Below are positions 53,462-61,547 of a stretch of DNA of 64,000 bases, one piece after another. The translations under genes were made by a program, and so were the position numbers. Location: contig NZ_CP015243.1 of the NCBI RefSeq assembly GCF_001648175.1, forward strand, positions 1,364,001-1,428,000. Reading direction: 5' to 3'. This stretch comes from Halotalea alkalilenta. GTDB taxonomy: Bacteria > Pseudomonadota > Gammaproteobacteria > Pseudomonadales > Halomonadaceae. The notes under the pieces were generated by a model. The model ran no database searches, was not told the origin of the DNA, and saw only the letters and a list, made by a program, of their open reading frames with translations. Position 1 is the first letter of the stretch, and each line of letters begins with the position of its first letter.

Positions 53462-53711
53462 ATACTTGATTGTAATTGCCTGTTCAACCTCGATTCCAAT
53501 TATGGAACGAATCGTCTCACCTCAGCTGAACCCTGCGAAAGTACCAGACCCATCAACATTAAGGTTTCCTATACTGGTAGTGCGGAGGGCACGAAGCAGG
53601 CTCGTGGCTCCAGCCATCATAGGTCGTGGTCGACGAGCTGCCCAGGTGAACGAGGTGCTCACTGCGCATTACTCGCCCTGATCGTTCGCCAGTCGACTGA
53701 GGAGGTGGATG

Positions 53712-54374
53712 ATGGACGCTTTCATCGATACCCTGATGACCTTTCCCGTGGTCCTGTTCGCCATTCTCTCGGCCATCTCGCTGCTTTACTGGGCGCTGGT
53801 GGCGACCCGTCTGGTGAAAGCCGAGCTGTTCGATCCCATCAGCCTGAAAGATCGCCACCTGGCGTGCGTGTTCCGCTCGCTGGGCCTCGGTGGCGTGCCG
53901 GTCAGCCTCTCGCTGAGCCTGGTCTGCATCTTCGCGACGGTGATCAGCTTCGCGATCGAGGCGTTGGTCATGCGCTGGTTCGATCTTGGCATGATGGGGA
54001 TCCTCGTCGGCATCGTCGAGATCTGGCTGGTGACCACCATCGCGATCCAGCTCACCCGCCCGGTGGTACGCATGCTGCGCCCGCTCGCGACCAGGCTGGG
54101 CGCCACGCGGTGCCGTCTCGGATCGCGGGTGGAGGTGGTCGATCAGCTCGGCCCTGACGAGTATGAAGTGCGTCCGCTCGATGGCACCGTGGGCGAGACC
54201 CTGCGAGTCAGCGCCAAGTCACCGGTTCGCTTCGCGCTTGGTGAGAGGCTGGTGCTGGTCAAGTGCCTCTCCGAGGGAAGAAACGGCGGAGACTATCGTG
54301 CGGTGAGTGAGTCGAGCTTCATCGATGAGCAGCAGCTGCAGCACCAGCGTTCGCATGGCGGCGGGGCGGCATGA
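53712..54374 (+). CDS. YqiJ-family inner-membrane protein with OB-fold domain
   Basis: Protein of 220 aa. Three membrane spans (FPVVLFAILSAISLLYWALV, LSLSLVCIFATVISFAIEAL and MMGILVGIVEIWLVTTIAIQ) precede a C-terminal OB-fold of about 75 residues (GSRVEVVDQLGPDEYEVRPL, with FALGERLVLVK). This matches the YqiJ/DUF1449 group, NfeD-like partners of flotillins. No flotillin gene follows here. The ATG at 53712 is chosen because GGAGG is then five to seven bases away; the ATG at 53709 is too close. Confidence 0.75.
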   Translation: MDAFIDTLMTFPVVLFAILSAISLLYWALVATRLVKAELFDPISLKDRHLACVFRSLGLGGVPVSLSLSLVCIFATVISFAIEALVMRWFDLGMMGILVGIVEIWLVTTIAIQLTRPVVRMLRPLATRLGATRCRLGSRVEVVDQLGPDEYEVRPLDGTVGETLRVSAKSPVRFALGERLVLVKCLSEGRNGGDYRAVSESSFIDEQQLQHQRSHGGGAA

Positions 54375-54401
54375 GTGGATAAGCGGGAGATGGAGATAAA
54401 G

Positions 54402-54428
54402 AAGGCGCGCCCTGGAGCGCGCCTTTTT
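54402..54428. terminator. Rho-independent terminator
   Basis: AAGGCGCGC (54402-54410) pairs with GCGCGCCTT (54417-54425) around CCTGGA, followed by TTT on the plus strand. It serves the YqiJ-like gene and probably the convergent Spy-like gene. Confidence 0.8.
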
Positions 54429-54453
54429 GCGGGGTGGGGTCGGGATCGACCGA

Positions 54454-55197
54454 TCAGCCCTGACTGGGCGGGAGCTCCGTCGGGGCTGGCCCAGCTTCGC
54501 CGTGATGCATCGGGCGCGGCGGCTGGGTCAGCGCCTCGAAGGCGGCGAGCTGGTCGGCGTCCAGCACCTCGGCCAACGCTTCGTGGCGCTGGGTCAAGAG
54601 CTGCTCGAACGCGGCCTTGCGAGCTTCGCGACGATCACCCTTGTCCTCGCCCTGCTCACGCGGGCCGGGCTTGTCGGTGCGTTGCGGATGCTGGGCCTTG
54701 AGCCCTTCGATGAAGGTGCGCTGCGCGCTCACTACCTGTTCGCGGCTCGCCGGGTCGAGATTCCAGCTTTCCATCAGCGGGGTAAAACGCTGCTCGAAAT
54801 CCTGCGTCAGGCGTTCAGGATCGAGGCGTGGGCGCTCCGGCCCGTGCTGCCCGGGCATCGGCCGCTCGAGCATCAGATAGGCGCGCTGCTGTTCGGCATC
54901 CAAAATCTGTGCGAGGCGCGTGCGCTGCTGTTCGAGCAGTTCGTCCATCGCTTGCCGGTGCGTTTGCGGTGAAGCCGCTTCGTCGCGTTGATCGCGCAGC
55001 TGTTGGCGCTGAGCGCGGAACTCCGCATCGGCCTCGGCCAGGGCGCGGGTCTGATCGGCATCGAGATGCCAGCTCGCCACCACCGCCTGCTTGAGCGGGT
55101 TGCCTCGCGACACCTGATCATCGGCGGGCGACTGGGCTTGGGCGAAGGAGGAAAGGGTCGCTGCGGCGACCGCCAGGGCAAGTAGGGTCTTCTTCAT
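54454..55197 (-). CDS. Duplicated Spy/CpxP-family periplasmic protein
   Basis: Periplasmic protein of 247 aa with a signal peptide ending at FAQAQ. It is Gln, Glu, Arg and Ala rich and almost wholly helical, like Spy/CpxP chaperones, and it seems to hold two copies of the unit: LDADQTRALAEADAEFRAQ...LAQILDAEQQRAYL, and LDPASREQVVSAQRTFIEG...LAEVLDADQLAAFEAL. Spy and CpxP are about 160 aa with one unit. It lies next to a BaeSR-like two-component system on the same strand, which controls spy in E. coli. Its GAGGAG ribosome site is inside a predicted leader hairpin. Confidence 0.8.
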   Translation of the reverse strand: MKKTLLALAVAAATLSSFAQAQSPADDQVSRGNPLKQAVVASWHLDADQTRALAEADAEFRAQRQQLRDQRDEAASPQTHRQAMDELLEQQRTRLAQILDAEQQRAYLMLERPMPGQHGPERPRLDPERLTQDFEQRFTPLMESWNLDPASREQVVSAQRTFIEGLKAQHPQRTDKPGPREQGEDKGDRREARKAAFEQLLTQRHEALAEVLDADQLAAFEALTQPPRPMHHGEAGPAPTELPPSQG

Positions 55198-55204
55198 GCT
55201 GATA

Positions 55205-55249
55205 CTCCTCGGTACTGACGCCTCATGGCGTTGGTGTCAGTATCCGAGG
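55205..55249 (-). promoter_or_regulatory. Leader hairpin covering the Spy-like ribosome binding site
   Basis: In the mRNA, CCTCGGATACTGAC (55249-55236) pairs with GTCAGTACCGAGG (55219-55207), 13 pairs with one bulged A; an inner GCC/GGC stem with an ATGA loop caps it. The 3' arm contains GAGG of the GAGGAG ribosome site, so it would be sequestered. A ten-codon frame starts at the loop ATG and ends in a TGA that overlaps the true start codon. Confidence 0.55.
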
Positions 55250-55340
55250 GAGTGATGCAACCAGTATGCAGTCAGCGTGGAAGAATCCCCATCAATGGTG
55301 CAGTAATTGGTCACCACGGGACGATGTTGGTGCATTCAGC

Positions 55341-56042
55341 TCAACGTGGCTCGGGGCTGTACTTGTAGCCGACGCCATAGACCGAGTGGATGATCTCCCT
55401 GGTGGGCCAAGCGTCTGCGATCTTCTTGCGCAGCTTCTTCACGTGGCTGTCGACGGTGCGCTCGGAGACGATCCTGTGGTCGCGATACATCTGCTCCATC
55501 AACTGCTCGCGGGAGTAGATCCGCCCCGGGTTCTGCATCATCACGCTGAGCAGCTGGAACTCGATTGCGGTGAGCCCGAGATCCTGCCCGTCGGCGAGCG
55601 CGCGCCAGCCCTGCGGGTCGAGCACCAGTCCCTGTTTGGCCGCCCCCTCGGGGCCCTGCTCTTCGCTGCTCTCCATCCGACGCAGCAGCGCCTTGCAGCG
55701 CGCCAGTACCTCGCGCGGACTGAACGGCTTGCAGATGTAGTCGTCGGCGCCGATCTCGAGGCCCAGCAGGCGGTCGATCTCCTCCACCCGGGCGGTGAGC
55801 ATGATGATGCCGATCTGGGGCGAGCGGTAGCGTATCTCTCGACACAGGGTCAGCCCATCTCGTCCTGGCAGCATCACGTCGAGCAGCACGAGCTTCGGCG
55901 CATGATGCTCGAGCCACGGCAGCACTTCGTCGCCGTGGGCGATGTGGGTGGCGGTGTAGCCCGCGCTCTTCAGGTAGTCGGAGACCAGTTCGGCAATCTT
56001 CGGCTCGTCCTCGACGATCAGGATGTCACTCACCTCGTTCAC
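55341..56042 (-). CDS. Two-component response regulator (BaeR-like)
   Basis: OmpR/PhoB-type regulator of 233 aa. The receiver has the acidic pocket E11-D12, phospho-acceptor D55 in LVLLDVMLPG, Thr in MLTARVEE and Lys in YICKPFSPRE. The winged-helix DNA-binding domain ends with ERTVDSHVKKLRKKIAD and VYGVGYKYSP. It follows the sensor kinase gene after 57 bases and precedes the Spy-like gene. BaeR relatives sense envelope stress and activate spy and efflux genes, which fits the neighbourhood. Confidence 0.9.
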   Translation of the reverse strand: MNEVSDILIVEDEPKIAELVSDYLKSAGYTATHIAHGDEVLPWLEHHAPKLVLLDVMLPGRDGLTLCREIRYRSPQIGIIMLTARVEEIDRLLGLEIGADDYICKPFSPREVLARCKALLRRMESSEEQGPEGAAKQGLVLDPQGWRALADGQDLGLTAIEFQLLSVMMQNPGRIYSREQLMEQMYRDHRIVSERTVDSHVKKLRKKIADAWPTREIIHSVYGVGYKYSPEPR

Positions 56043-56099
56043 CTCTCGTGCGATCCGCGTTTGACGCTCTCGCGTTGGTAATCTTGACGAAACATGCGT

Positions 56100-57500
56100 T
56101 CACTCGACCAGCGGCAGGTGGACGGTCCAGCGCAGGCCACCCAATGGCGCGGCGGAGGCCCGCATCGTACCGCCGTGGAGCTCGACCAGTGCCAGTGCGA
56201 TCGAAAGCCCCAGGCCGCTGCCTCCACGCTGGCGGTTGCGCGAGGCGTCCAGGCGGAAGAGCCGCTCGGTCAGGCGGTCGAGGGCATCGACCGGCACGCC
56301 AGGTGCCGAATCCTCCCAATTCACCACCGCGTGGGTGCGTGTCGCTTGGAGTGTGACTCGAATGCGCCCGGGCGTATCGGTGTAGGCCTGGGAATTGTCC
56401 AGCAGATTACGCCACAGCTGACGCAGCCGATAGGGTGCCCCTTGGATGTGGATGCGCTGTTCGATCCGGGTCTCTAGTTCGAAGCCCGCGTTCTCCAATG
56501 CGTGGCGGCGCTCCTCGAGCTGGGTGGAGAGCAGCTCGCCGAGGTCGAGGCGCTCCAGCGGCGCGTCCAAACTGTGGGTATCGGTCTGGGCGAGCAGGCG
56601 CAGGTCGTTGACCAGCCGGCTGAGCAGCTCGACCTCCTGGCTCAGCGAGCGCAGATTGTCGACGTTCATCGGCCTGACGCCATCCTGCATCGCCTCCAGC
56701 TCGCCGCGCAGAATCGCCAGCGGCGTACGCAGTTCGTGGGCGATGTCGGCGCCCCAGCGGCGCCTCGCGGCGCGATTCTGTTCGAGGGTCCGCGCGAGCG
56801 TATTGATGTCGCTGGACAGCCGCGACAGCTCGTCCTGGCCCTGGGTCGGCAGCCTGACCCGATAATCGCCGAGGGTCAGTGACTGCGCGGCCAGCGCCAT
56901 CAATCGCGCACGCCTGCCGAGCCATAGCGCGATCCCCGCGGCGAGCACCAGTGAGGCGGGCAGCAGTGCGAGCAGGATCACCGCCAGGTTACGCAGCTGG
57001 TTGCGCAGGAAGATCCGGTCGAGGGTGGTCGAGACGTGCTCGGCGGTTGGGTAGCCGAGTGCGCCGACGGTTTCGCCGGCGACCACGATAGGCACGCGTT
57101 CGAACGCTTCGTTGGGCGGCCGCCGGCCCTCGAGACGGCGGCCGTCTGCGTCGTAGAGCACGAACTGGCGCGGATCGGAAAGCGGCGGGATGAAGGGCGG
57201 CGCATTGTCCGGTGGCTCCGGCGGCATATCCAGCGGATCACCCGGGCGCGTGCCCATCGAATCACGCAGGGTCTGCGTCCAGGCGCCGCGATCGCGTAGC
57301 CACGACCAGCTGCGGTCGACCGACCAGCGCTCGCCGAGCACCTCCACCAAGGCCTCGACCTGATGCTGCTGGCCGCGCTTGATGTACTCGAGGAACCCTT
57401 GGTCGATGCTGCGCGCGACCGAAAAGTAGATCACCCCGCTGATCAGCAGGTTGACCAGCAGGATGGTGAAGAACAGCTTGATGCTCAGGCGACTCAGCAT
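56100..57500 (-). CDS. Two-component sensor histidine kinase (BaeS-like)
   Basis: Inner-membrane kinase of 466 aa from the ATG at 57500. A first span (LFFTILLVNLLISGVIYFSV) and a second (LAVILLALLPASLVLAAGIA) enclose a periplasmic sensor of about 140 residues, Pro-rich in the middle (MPPEPPDNAPPFIPPL). A HAMP segment follows, then the H-box IAHELRTPLAIL, N-box LWRNLLDNSQAYT and G-box GGSGLGLSIALAL. It phosphorylates the regulator encoded next. The periplasmic part is not strongly conserved, so the signal is unknown. Confidence 0.9.
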   Translation of the reverse strand: MLSRLSIKLFFTILLVNLLISGVIYFSVARSIDQGFLEYIKRGQQHQVEALVEVLGERWSVDRSWSWLRDRGAWTQTLRDSMGTRPGDPLDMPPEPPDNAPPFIPPLSDPRQFVLYDADGRRLEGRRPPNEAFERVPIVVAGETVGALGYPTAEHVSTTLDRIFLRNQLRNLAVILLALLPASLVLAAGIALWLGRRARLMALAAQSLTLGDYRVRLPTQGQDELSRLSSDINTLARTLEQNRAARRRWGADIAHELRTPLAILRGELEAMQDGVRPMNVDNLRSLSQEVELLSRLVNDLRLLAQTDTHSLDAPLERLDLGELLSTQLEERRHALENAGFELETRIEQRIHIQGAPYRLRQLWRNLLDNSQAYTDTPGRIRVTLQATRTHAVVNWEDSAPGVPVDALDRLTERLFRLDASRNRQRGGSGLGLSIALALVELHGGTMRASAAPLGGLRWTVHLPLVE

Positions 57501-57604
57501 GGCGGCCATCGTTGACGGTGGAAGCGCGGCGAACCGGGTTGCGGTTGGCACAGTCTAGGGGATGCCAGCGACCGAAGTAGCACAATCAATGTGCAAGACA
57601 TCGC

Positions 57605-58519
57605 TCAGACTGTGAACGCCAGTAGCGTCAGCATCAGCGGTGGCGCCAGCGCCGAGAGCAAAAAGCCGCTGACCAGCGCGACCGGCACGCAGGAGAGTCC
57701 GCCGGCGCGTCGAATCAGCGGCAGGGTGACGTCCATCGCGGTGGCACCGCAGTAGCCGATCGCGGTGCCTGGCGTGTGGCGGATCAGCAGCGGCAGCAGC
57801 AGCACCGCGAGCAGCTCGCGGGCGAGATCGTTGAAGAAGGCGATTCCACCGTAGAACGCGCCGAGCTGATCACTGATCAGGATGCCTGAGAGCGAGTACC
57901 AGCCGAAGCCCGAGGCCAGCGCCATGCCTTGGTGCACGGGCAGTCCGAGCAGCGGCGCGGCGATCGCTCCCGCGACCAGCGAGCTGAATACCAGCGCGAT
58001 GGCGATCCGCACGCCGAGCGTGTTGAGCAGCACTCGCTTGAGCGAGATGTCGGCGTGGCGCAGCTGGTGGCCGATCAGGCCCAGCAGCAGATAGAGCGCG
58101 GCTTCGGCGGCGCTACCCGCATGGTCCGCGAGCAGCGGCAGGAGGAGCCCCGCGACGGTGCCGGCCGCCACGGCGACAAGCAGCATCACCGAGCTGCCCA
58201 ATGAGGCCGCAAGCCCCGAGGTGGGGACAAAGGCACTGGCGTCCTGCTCGCTGGTTCCGCGCCTGCCGACCAGCAGCCACAGCGCGGCAAGATTGCAGAC
58301 GGCGAGAATCACGAACAGCGTCGCTGCCTGCAGGCCGATGCGCCCGAGCTGGCGACCGAGGTCGTCGAGTCCGGCGAGGCTTGCGCCCATCAGGGCGAGG
58401 ATCAAATAGACGATGAGCTCGAGCAGCCTCCCGACGGCGTGTTCGAAACGCGGGCCACGCGGCGGCAGCAGATAGCCGAGCAGCAAGGGGAGCAGCATCA
58501 GAAGCAGGCCAGCACTCAT
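57605..58519 (-). CDS. lysO: LysO-type lysine exporter
   Basis: Inner-membrane protein of 304 aa with about eight spans, matching the LysO (YbjE) family that exports L-lysine and thialysine. Segments typical of it are ELIVYLILALMGASLAGLDD, SGFGWYSLSGILISDQLG, ARELLAVLLLPLLIRHTPGT and CGATAMDVTLPLIRRAGG. It lies 42 bases downstream of the FCD-type GntR regulator on the same strand. Whether that regulator controls it is not known. Confidence 0.88.
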   Translation of the reverse strand: MSAGLLLMLLPLLLGYLLPPRGPRFEHAVGRLLELIVYLILALMGASLAGLDDLGRQLGRIGLQAATLFVILAVCNLAALWLLVGRRGTSEQDASAFVPTSGLAASLGSSVMLLVAVAAGTVAGLLLPLLADHAGSAAEAALYLLLGLIGHQLRHADISLKRVLLNTLGVRIAIALVFSSLVAGAIAAPLLGLPVHQGMALASGFGWYSLSGILISDQLGAFYGGIAFFNDLARELLAVLLLPLLIRHTPGTAIGYCGATAMDVTLPLIRRAGGLSCVPVALVSGFLLSALAPPLMLTLLAFTV

Positions 58520-58560
58520 CAGGGGCGATCCATGAGGTAATAGTAGAGAAGGGGGAGAGG

Positions 58561-59271
58561 CTAACGATCGCCGAGTACGTCGAGAAAATCGTCGCGGGCG
58601 CCTTCGATCTGGGCTAGCGAGGCGACGCGGGCGGCCTCGGGATCACGCGCGCGCAGCGCGTCGAGGATCGCGCGATGGCGCGGCAGCGACAGGCTGTCGC
58701 GGTCGAGCCGGCGGCTCGATACCTTGATCGACTCCCCAAGCGCCTTGGACAGCATTTGGCACAGATGGGCGAGCAGGTCATTGTGGGTGGCGCGGGCGAT
58801 GAGGACGTGGAACTCCAGATCCGGCGCAAGCCGGTCGCGTCGCGAGCGGGCCCTGCTCATCTTTGAAAAAGCCGACTCGATCGCCTCGAGCTCGTCGCCG
58901 CTCGCCGCTGTCGCGGCCAGCGCGGCCGCGGCGGGTTCGATAATCAGACGCACCGCGAACAGATCCTCGAACAGCCCGGTCGAAAGCTCCGCACCGACCA
59001 TCCAGCCAAGCACGTCCGGGTCGAGCAGGTGCCATTCGGCGCGTGGGCGAACCACCGAGCCGACCTTGGGCTTGGCGTGCACCAGCCCCTTGGCGCCCAG
59101 TACCCGCAGTGCCTCACGCAGCACCGGCCGGCTCACGCCATAGGTGGCGAGCATCTCGCTTTCATGTGGCAGGCGGTCGCCCGGCGCAAGCTCGGAGGTC
59201 ACGATCCGAGCGCCAAGATCGCGAATGATCTCGGCGTGGCGATGCTTGCGGGCGGGTGGAGTGGAGGACAT
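58561..59271 (-). CDS. GntR-family regulator, FadR/FCD subgroup
   Basis: Transcription factor of 236 aa from the ATG at 59271 (an earlier start at 59298 is possible). The winged helix reads LAPGDRLPHESEMLATYGVSRPVLREALRVL, cut as LPHESEMLATYGVSRPV and LREALRVLGAKGLV. The C-terminal FCD domain binds a small acid: RLIIEPAAAALA with the Asp/His metal positions in LEFHVLIARATHN and LPRHRAILDALRARD. Such regulators usually control sugar-acid or amino acid use. The lysO gene lies directly downstream. Confidence 0.88.
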   Translation of the reverse strand: MSSTPPARKHRHAEIIRDLGARIVTSELAPGDRLPHESEMLATYGVSRPVLREALRVLGAKGLVHAKPKVGSVVRPRAEWHLLDPDVLGWMVGAELSTGLFEDLFAVRLIIEPAAAALAATAASGDELEAIESAFSKMSRARSRRDRLAPDLEFHVLIARATHNDLLAHLCQMLSKALGESIKVSSRRLDRDSLSLPRHRAILDALRARDPEAARVASLAQIEGARDDFLDVLGDR

Positions 59272-59337
59272 CGATACGGATACTCGTCGGCTCGACACGG
59301 AGGCTGGCCGCAGAGTCTAGCACGGGCGCTCCAGGTT

Positions 59338-60039
59338 TCAGCGCGGGGCGTCGATCGCGGCGGGAGTGAATGCGGTCAGCCACATCTGGCTGTCGAGCAC
59401 CTCACTCTTGTAGTAGTCGACCTTGACCATCAGTCCCGGGTAGCGGGGATCGACATAGAAGTCGAAACGCCGATCTGGATGCCGTGGATCGCGCGCCTCG
59501 ACTTGCACCGTAGGCCAGCGGCCAAGCGCGGTGTCGATGGTTGGGGTGGCGACGACGCGGTACTCGAGGCTGCGGGTGCGCTGCCGGTGGTCGAGATAGT
59601 CCACCCGGCACGGTGGCGTCCGCTCGTTTCGACACTGGGGATCGTCGAGGCGGCGCCCGATCTCGATCAGCGCGGTCTGCCGGTCCGGCAGGCCTTTGCT
59701 TTGCTCGGGATCGAATCGATAGTCCTTGCCGAAGCCGAGCAGCCGGTAGCGGCTTTGGAAATCGTCGGCGATCAGGCGATCGCCATCCTCGTCCAGGTGG
59801 AACTGCCCATACTCGCGTCCGCTGGCGATGCTGGCCGAAGCCGTCATCAGGCTGCTCCACTCGCCGTCGCTCTGGCGTTCCAAGCGCTGCTCGATGGTCG
59901 CCTGGGGCCAGCCGCCGGCCTTGAGCCGGTACTCGGCGGTGAACGGGTAGGGCGGCCGCGGTTCGGCCTGGGCTACGCTCGCAAGCCCAGTCAGCAGCGT
60001 GGCGAGCCCCAGCGTTGCGGCGCGAGGCAGTCGAATCAT
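59338..60039 (-). CDS. DUF3108 periplasmic protein
   Basis: Exported protein of 233 aa from the ATG at 60039. A signal peptide ends at ASVAQAE. It has the DUF3108 pattern: YPFTAEYRLKAGGWPQATIE, RYRLLGFGKDYRF, a Cys pair (PQCRNERTPPC) and the C-terminal WLTAFTP. Family members lie in the periplasm and are beta-rich; their role is unknown. It has no clear operon partner. A start at 60120 would add a non-hydrophobic lead. Confidence 0.8.
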   Translation of the reverse strand: MIRLPRAATLGLATLLTGLASVAQAEPRPPYPFTAEYRLKAGGWPQATIEQRLERQSDGEWSSLMTASASIASGREYGQFHLDEDGDRLIADDFQSRYRLLGFGKDYRFDPEQSKGLPDRQTALIEIGRRLDDPQCRNERTPPCRVDYLDHRQRTRSLEYRVVATPTIDTALGRWPTVQVEARDPRHPDRRFDFYVDPRYPGLMVKVDYYKSEVLDSQMWLTAFTPAAIDAPR

Positions 60040-60216
60040 CGGTGCGTCCCTGCGGTGGGGGTTGGGGCCGGAGGCGCGGACATCTGCATGCTCTGACGCC
60101 GCCAAGGCGTATGGGTTCAATCATGTGTTTTCGAGCACTGCCCTTTCGGTCCTCGTCGGCCTCTGCTTAGAATCGATCAAAGGGAGTCCCCGCCGATCCG
60201 ATCGAGGAGCATCAAG

Positions 60217-61428
60217 ATGCAGTGGCGATTCGCACGACGAGCCGAAGGCAGCGTGAGCTCCGCGGTTCGGGAGATCCTCAAGGTCACCGAGCGTAGCGAG
60301 GTGATCTCCTTCGCCGGCGGTCTGCCCGCGGTCGAGAGCTTTCCGCTCGAGGCGCTGCGCGAGGCGAGTCGTCGGGTATTCGAAGGTGACGACGCCGAAT
60401 CCGCCCTGCAGTATGCGACCACCGAAGGCTATGCGCCGCTTCGCCAATGGATCGCCGCGCGACTTTCGCGCGATGGCGTAAGCATCGACCCCCGGCAGGT
60501 GCTGCTCACCACCGGCTCGCAGCAGGCGCTCGACCTGATCGGCAAGGCATTGATCGACCCGGGCGACCGGGTGCTGGTCGAGACCCCGACCTATCTTGGC
60601 GCGCTGCAGGCGTTTCGGCTCTACGAGCCGGATTTCGTCTCGCTGCCGAGCGACGACCAGGGGCTCGATCCCGAAGCCTTGAACGCGGCGCTGCTCGACG
60701 GTGCCAAGTGCCTCTATACGATCCCTAACTTCCAGAATCCCACCGGACGTCGGCTGCCGCTGGCGCGCCGGCAGGCGCTGGCGGCACTGGCCGAGCAGCG
60801 CGGGCTGACCCTGATCGAAGACGATCCCTACGGCGAGCTCGACTACCAAGGGGCGCATCTGCCCAGCCTGCTCGCCCTGGCACCGCGCAACACCCTGCAC
60901 CTGGGGTCGTTCTCCAAGGTGCTCTCCCCGGGGATGCGGCTAGGCTACGTGGTCGGTCCGGTCGAGGTGATCGACAAGCTGGTCCAGCTCAAGCAGGCGA
61001 GCGATCTCCACACCGCCGGGCTTACGCAGCGGATCGTCTTCGAGGCGGTCAAGGATGGATTGCTCGAGCGTCACCTGCCGCAGGTGCGCAAGCTCTATGC
61101 CCGGCGCTGCGAGGCCATGCTGGATGCGCTGGCGCGGCACATGCCGCAGGGTGTGCACTGGCATCGACCTGAAGGCGGGATGTTCATCTGGGTCGAGCTC
61201 CCGGCGGGAGTGGACGCCAGCCTGCTGTTCGAACGTGCGATCGCGGAAGATGTCGCTTTCGTGCCCGGCGCCCCTTTCTATGCCAACCAAGCCGAGCTCA
61301 ACACCCTGCGCCTCGCCTTCGTCACCGTCGATGAGCTGCGCATCGAAGCGGGCATCGCGCGTCTCGGCGCGCTGCTTGGCGAGATGCTCGAGGCAGAGCC
61401 GGCGAGCGTTGTGGGGCTTGAAGTCTAG
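60217..61428 (+). CDS. PLP-dependent aminotransferase (2-aminoadipate/LysN type)
   Basis: Class I/II aminotransferase of 403 aa. Features are FAGGLPAVESFPLEAL, LLTTGSQQALDL, PTYLGALQAFRL, YTIPNFQNPTGR with the cofactor Asn, IEDDPYGELDY with the Asp, and the Schiff-base Lys in GSFSKVLSPGMRLGY. The C-terminal PEGGMFIWVELP with LRLAFV is typical. The closest group is LysN/aminoadipate transaminases and MocR-lacking relatives; the substrate is not certain. GAGGAG precedes the ATG. A 2-hydroxyacid dehydrogenase is convergent, so the pair could interconvert a keto acid. Confidence 0.88.
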   Translation: MQWRFARRAEGSVSSAVREILKVTERSEVISFAGGLPAVESFPLEALREASRRVFEGDDAESALQYATTEGYAPLRQWIAARLSRDGVSIDPRQVLLTTGSQQALDLIGKALIDPGDRVLVETPTYLGALQAFRLYEPDFVSLPSDDQGLDPEALNAALLDGAKCLYTIPNFQNPTGRRLPLARRQALAALAEQRGLTLIEDDPYGELDYQGAHLPSLLALAPRNTLHLGSFSKVLSPGMRLGYVVGPVEVIDKLVQLKQASDLHTAGLTQRIVFEAVKDGLLERHLPQVRKLYARRCEAMLDALARHMPQGVHWHRPEGGMFIWVELPAGVDASLLFERAIAEDVAFVPGAPFYANQAELNTLRLAFVTVDELRIEAGIARLGALLGEMLEAEPASVVGLEV

Positions 61429-61547
61429 AGACGCTCAGGCTCGATCAGGCCGGTTTCACCAGGCCAGAAATGAGTGCGAAGCCCGAGCACTCCTGATGCT
61501 GGCGCATCAGCTGGCCGATGAGGCTGCCGCGGCCTTTCGCGCTTCGT

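Noticed and set aside
59271..59337. TGGTAT-type site before the FCD regulator that would link it to the array at 62564.
   Set aside because: No TGGTAT or ATACCA word is present in that promoter stretch.
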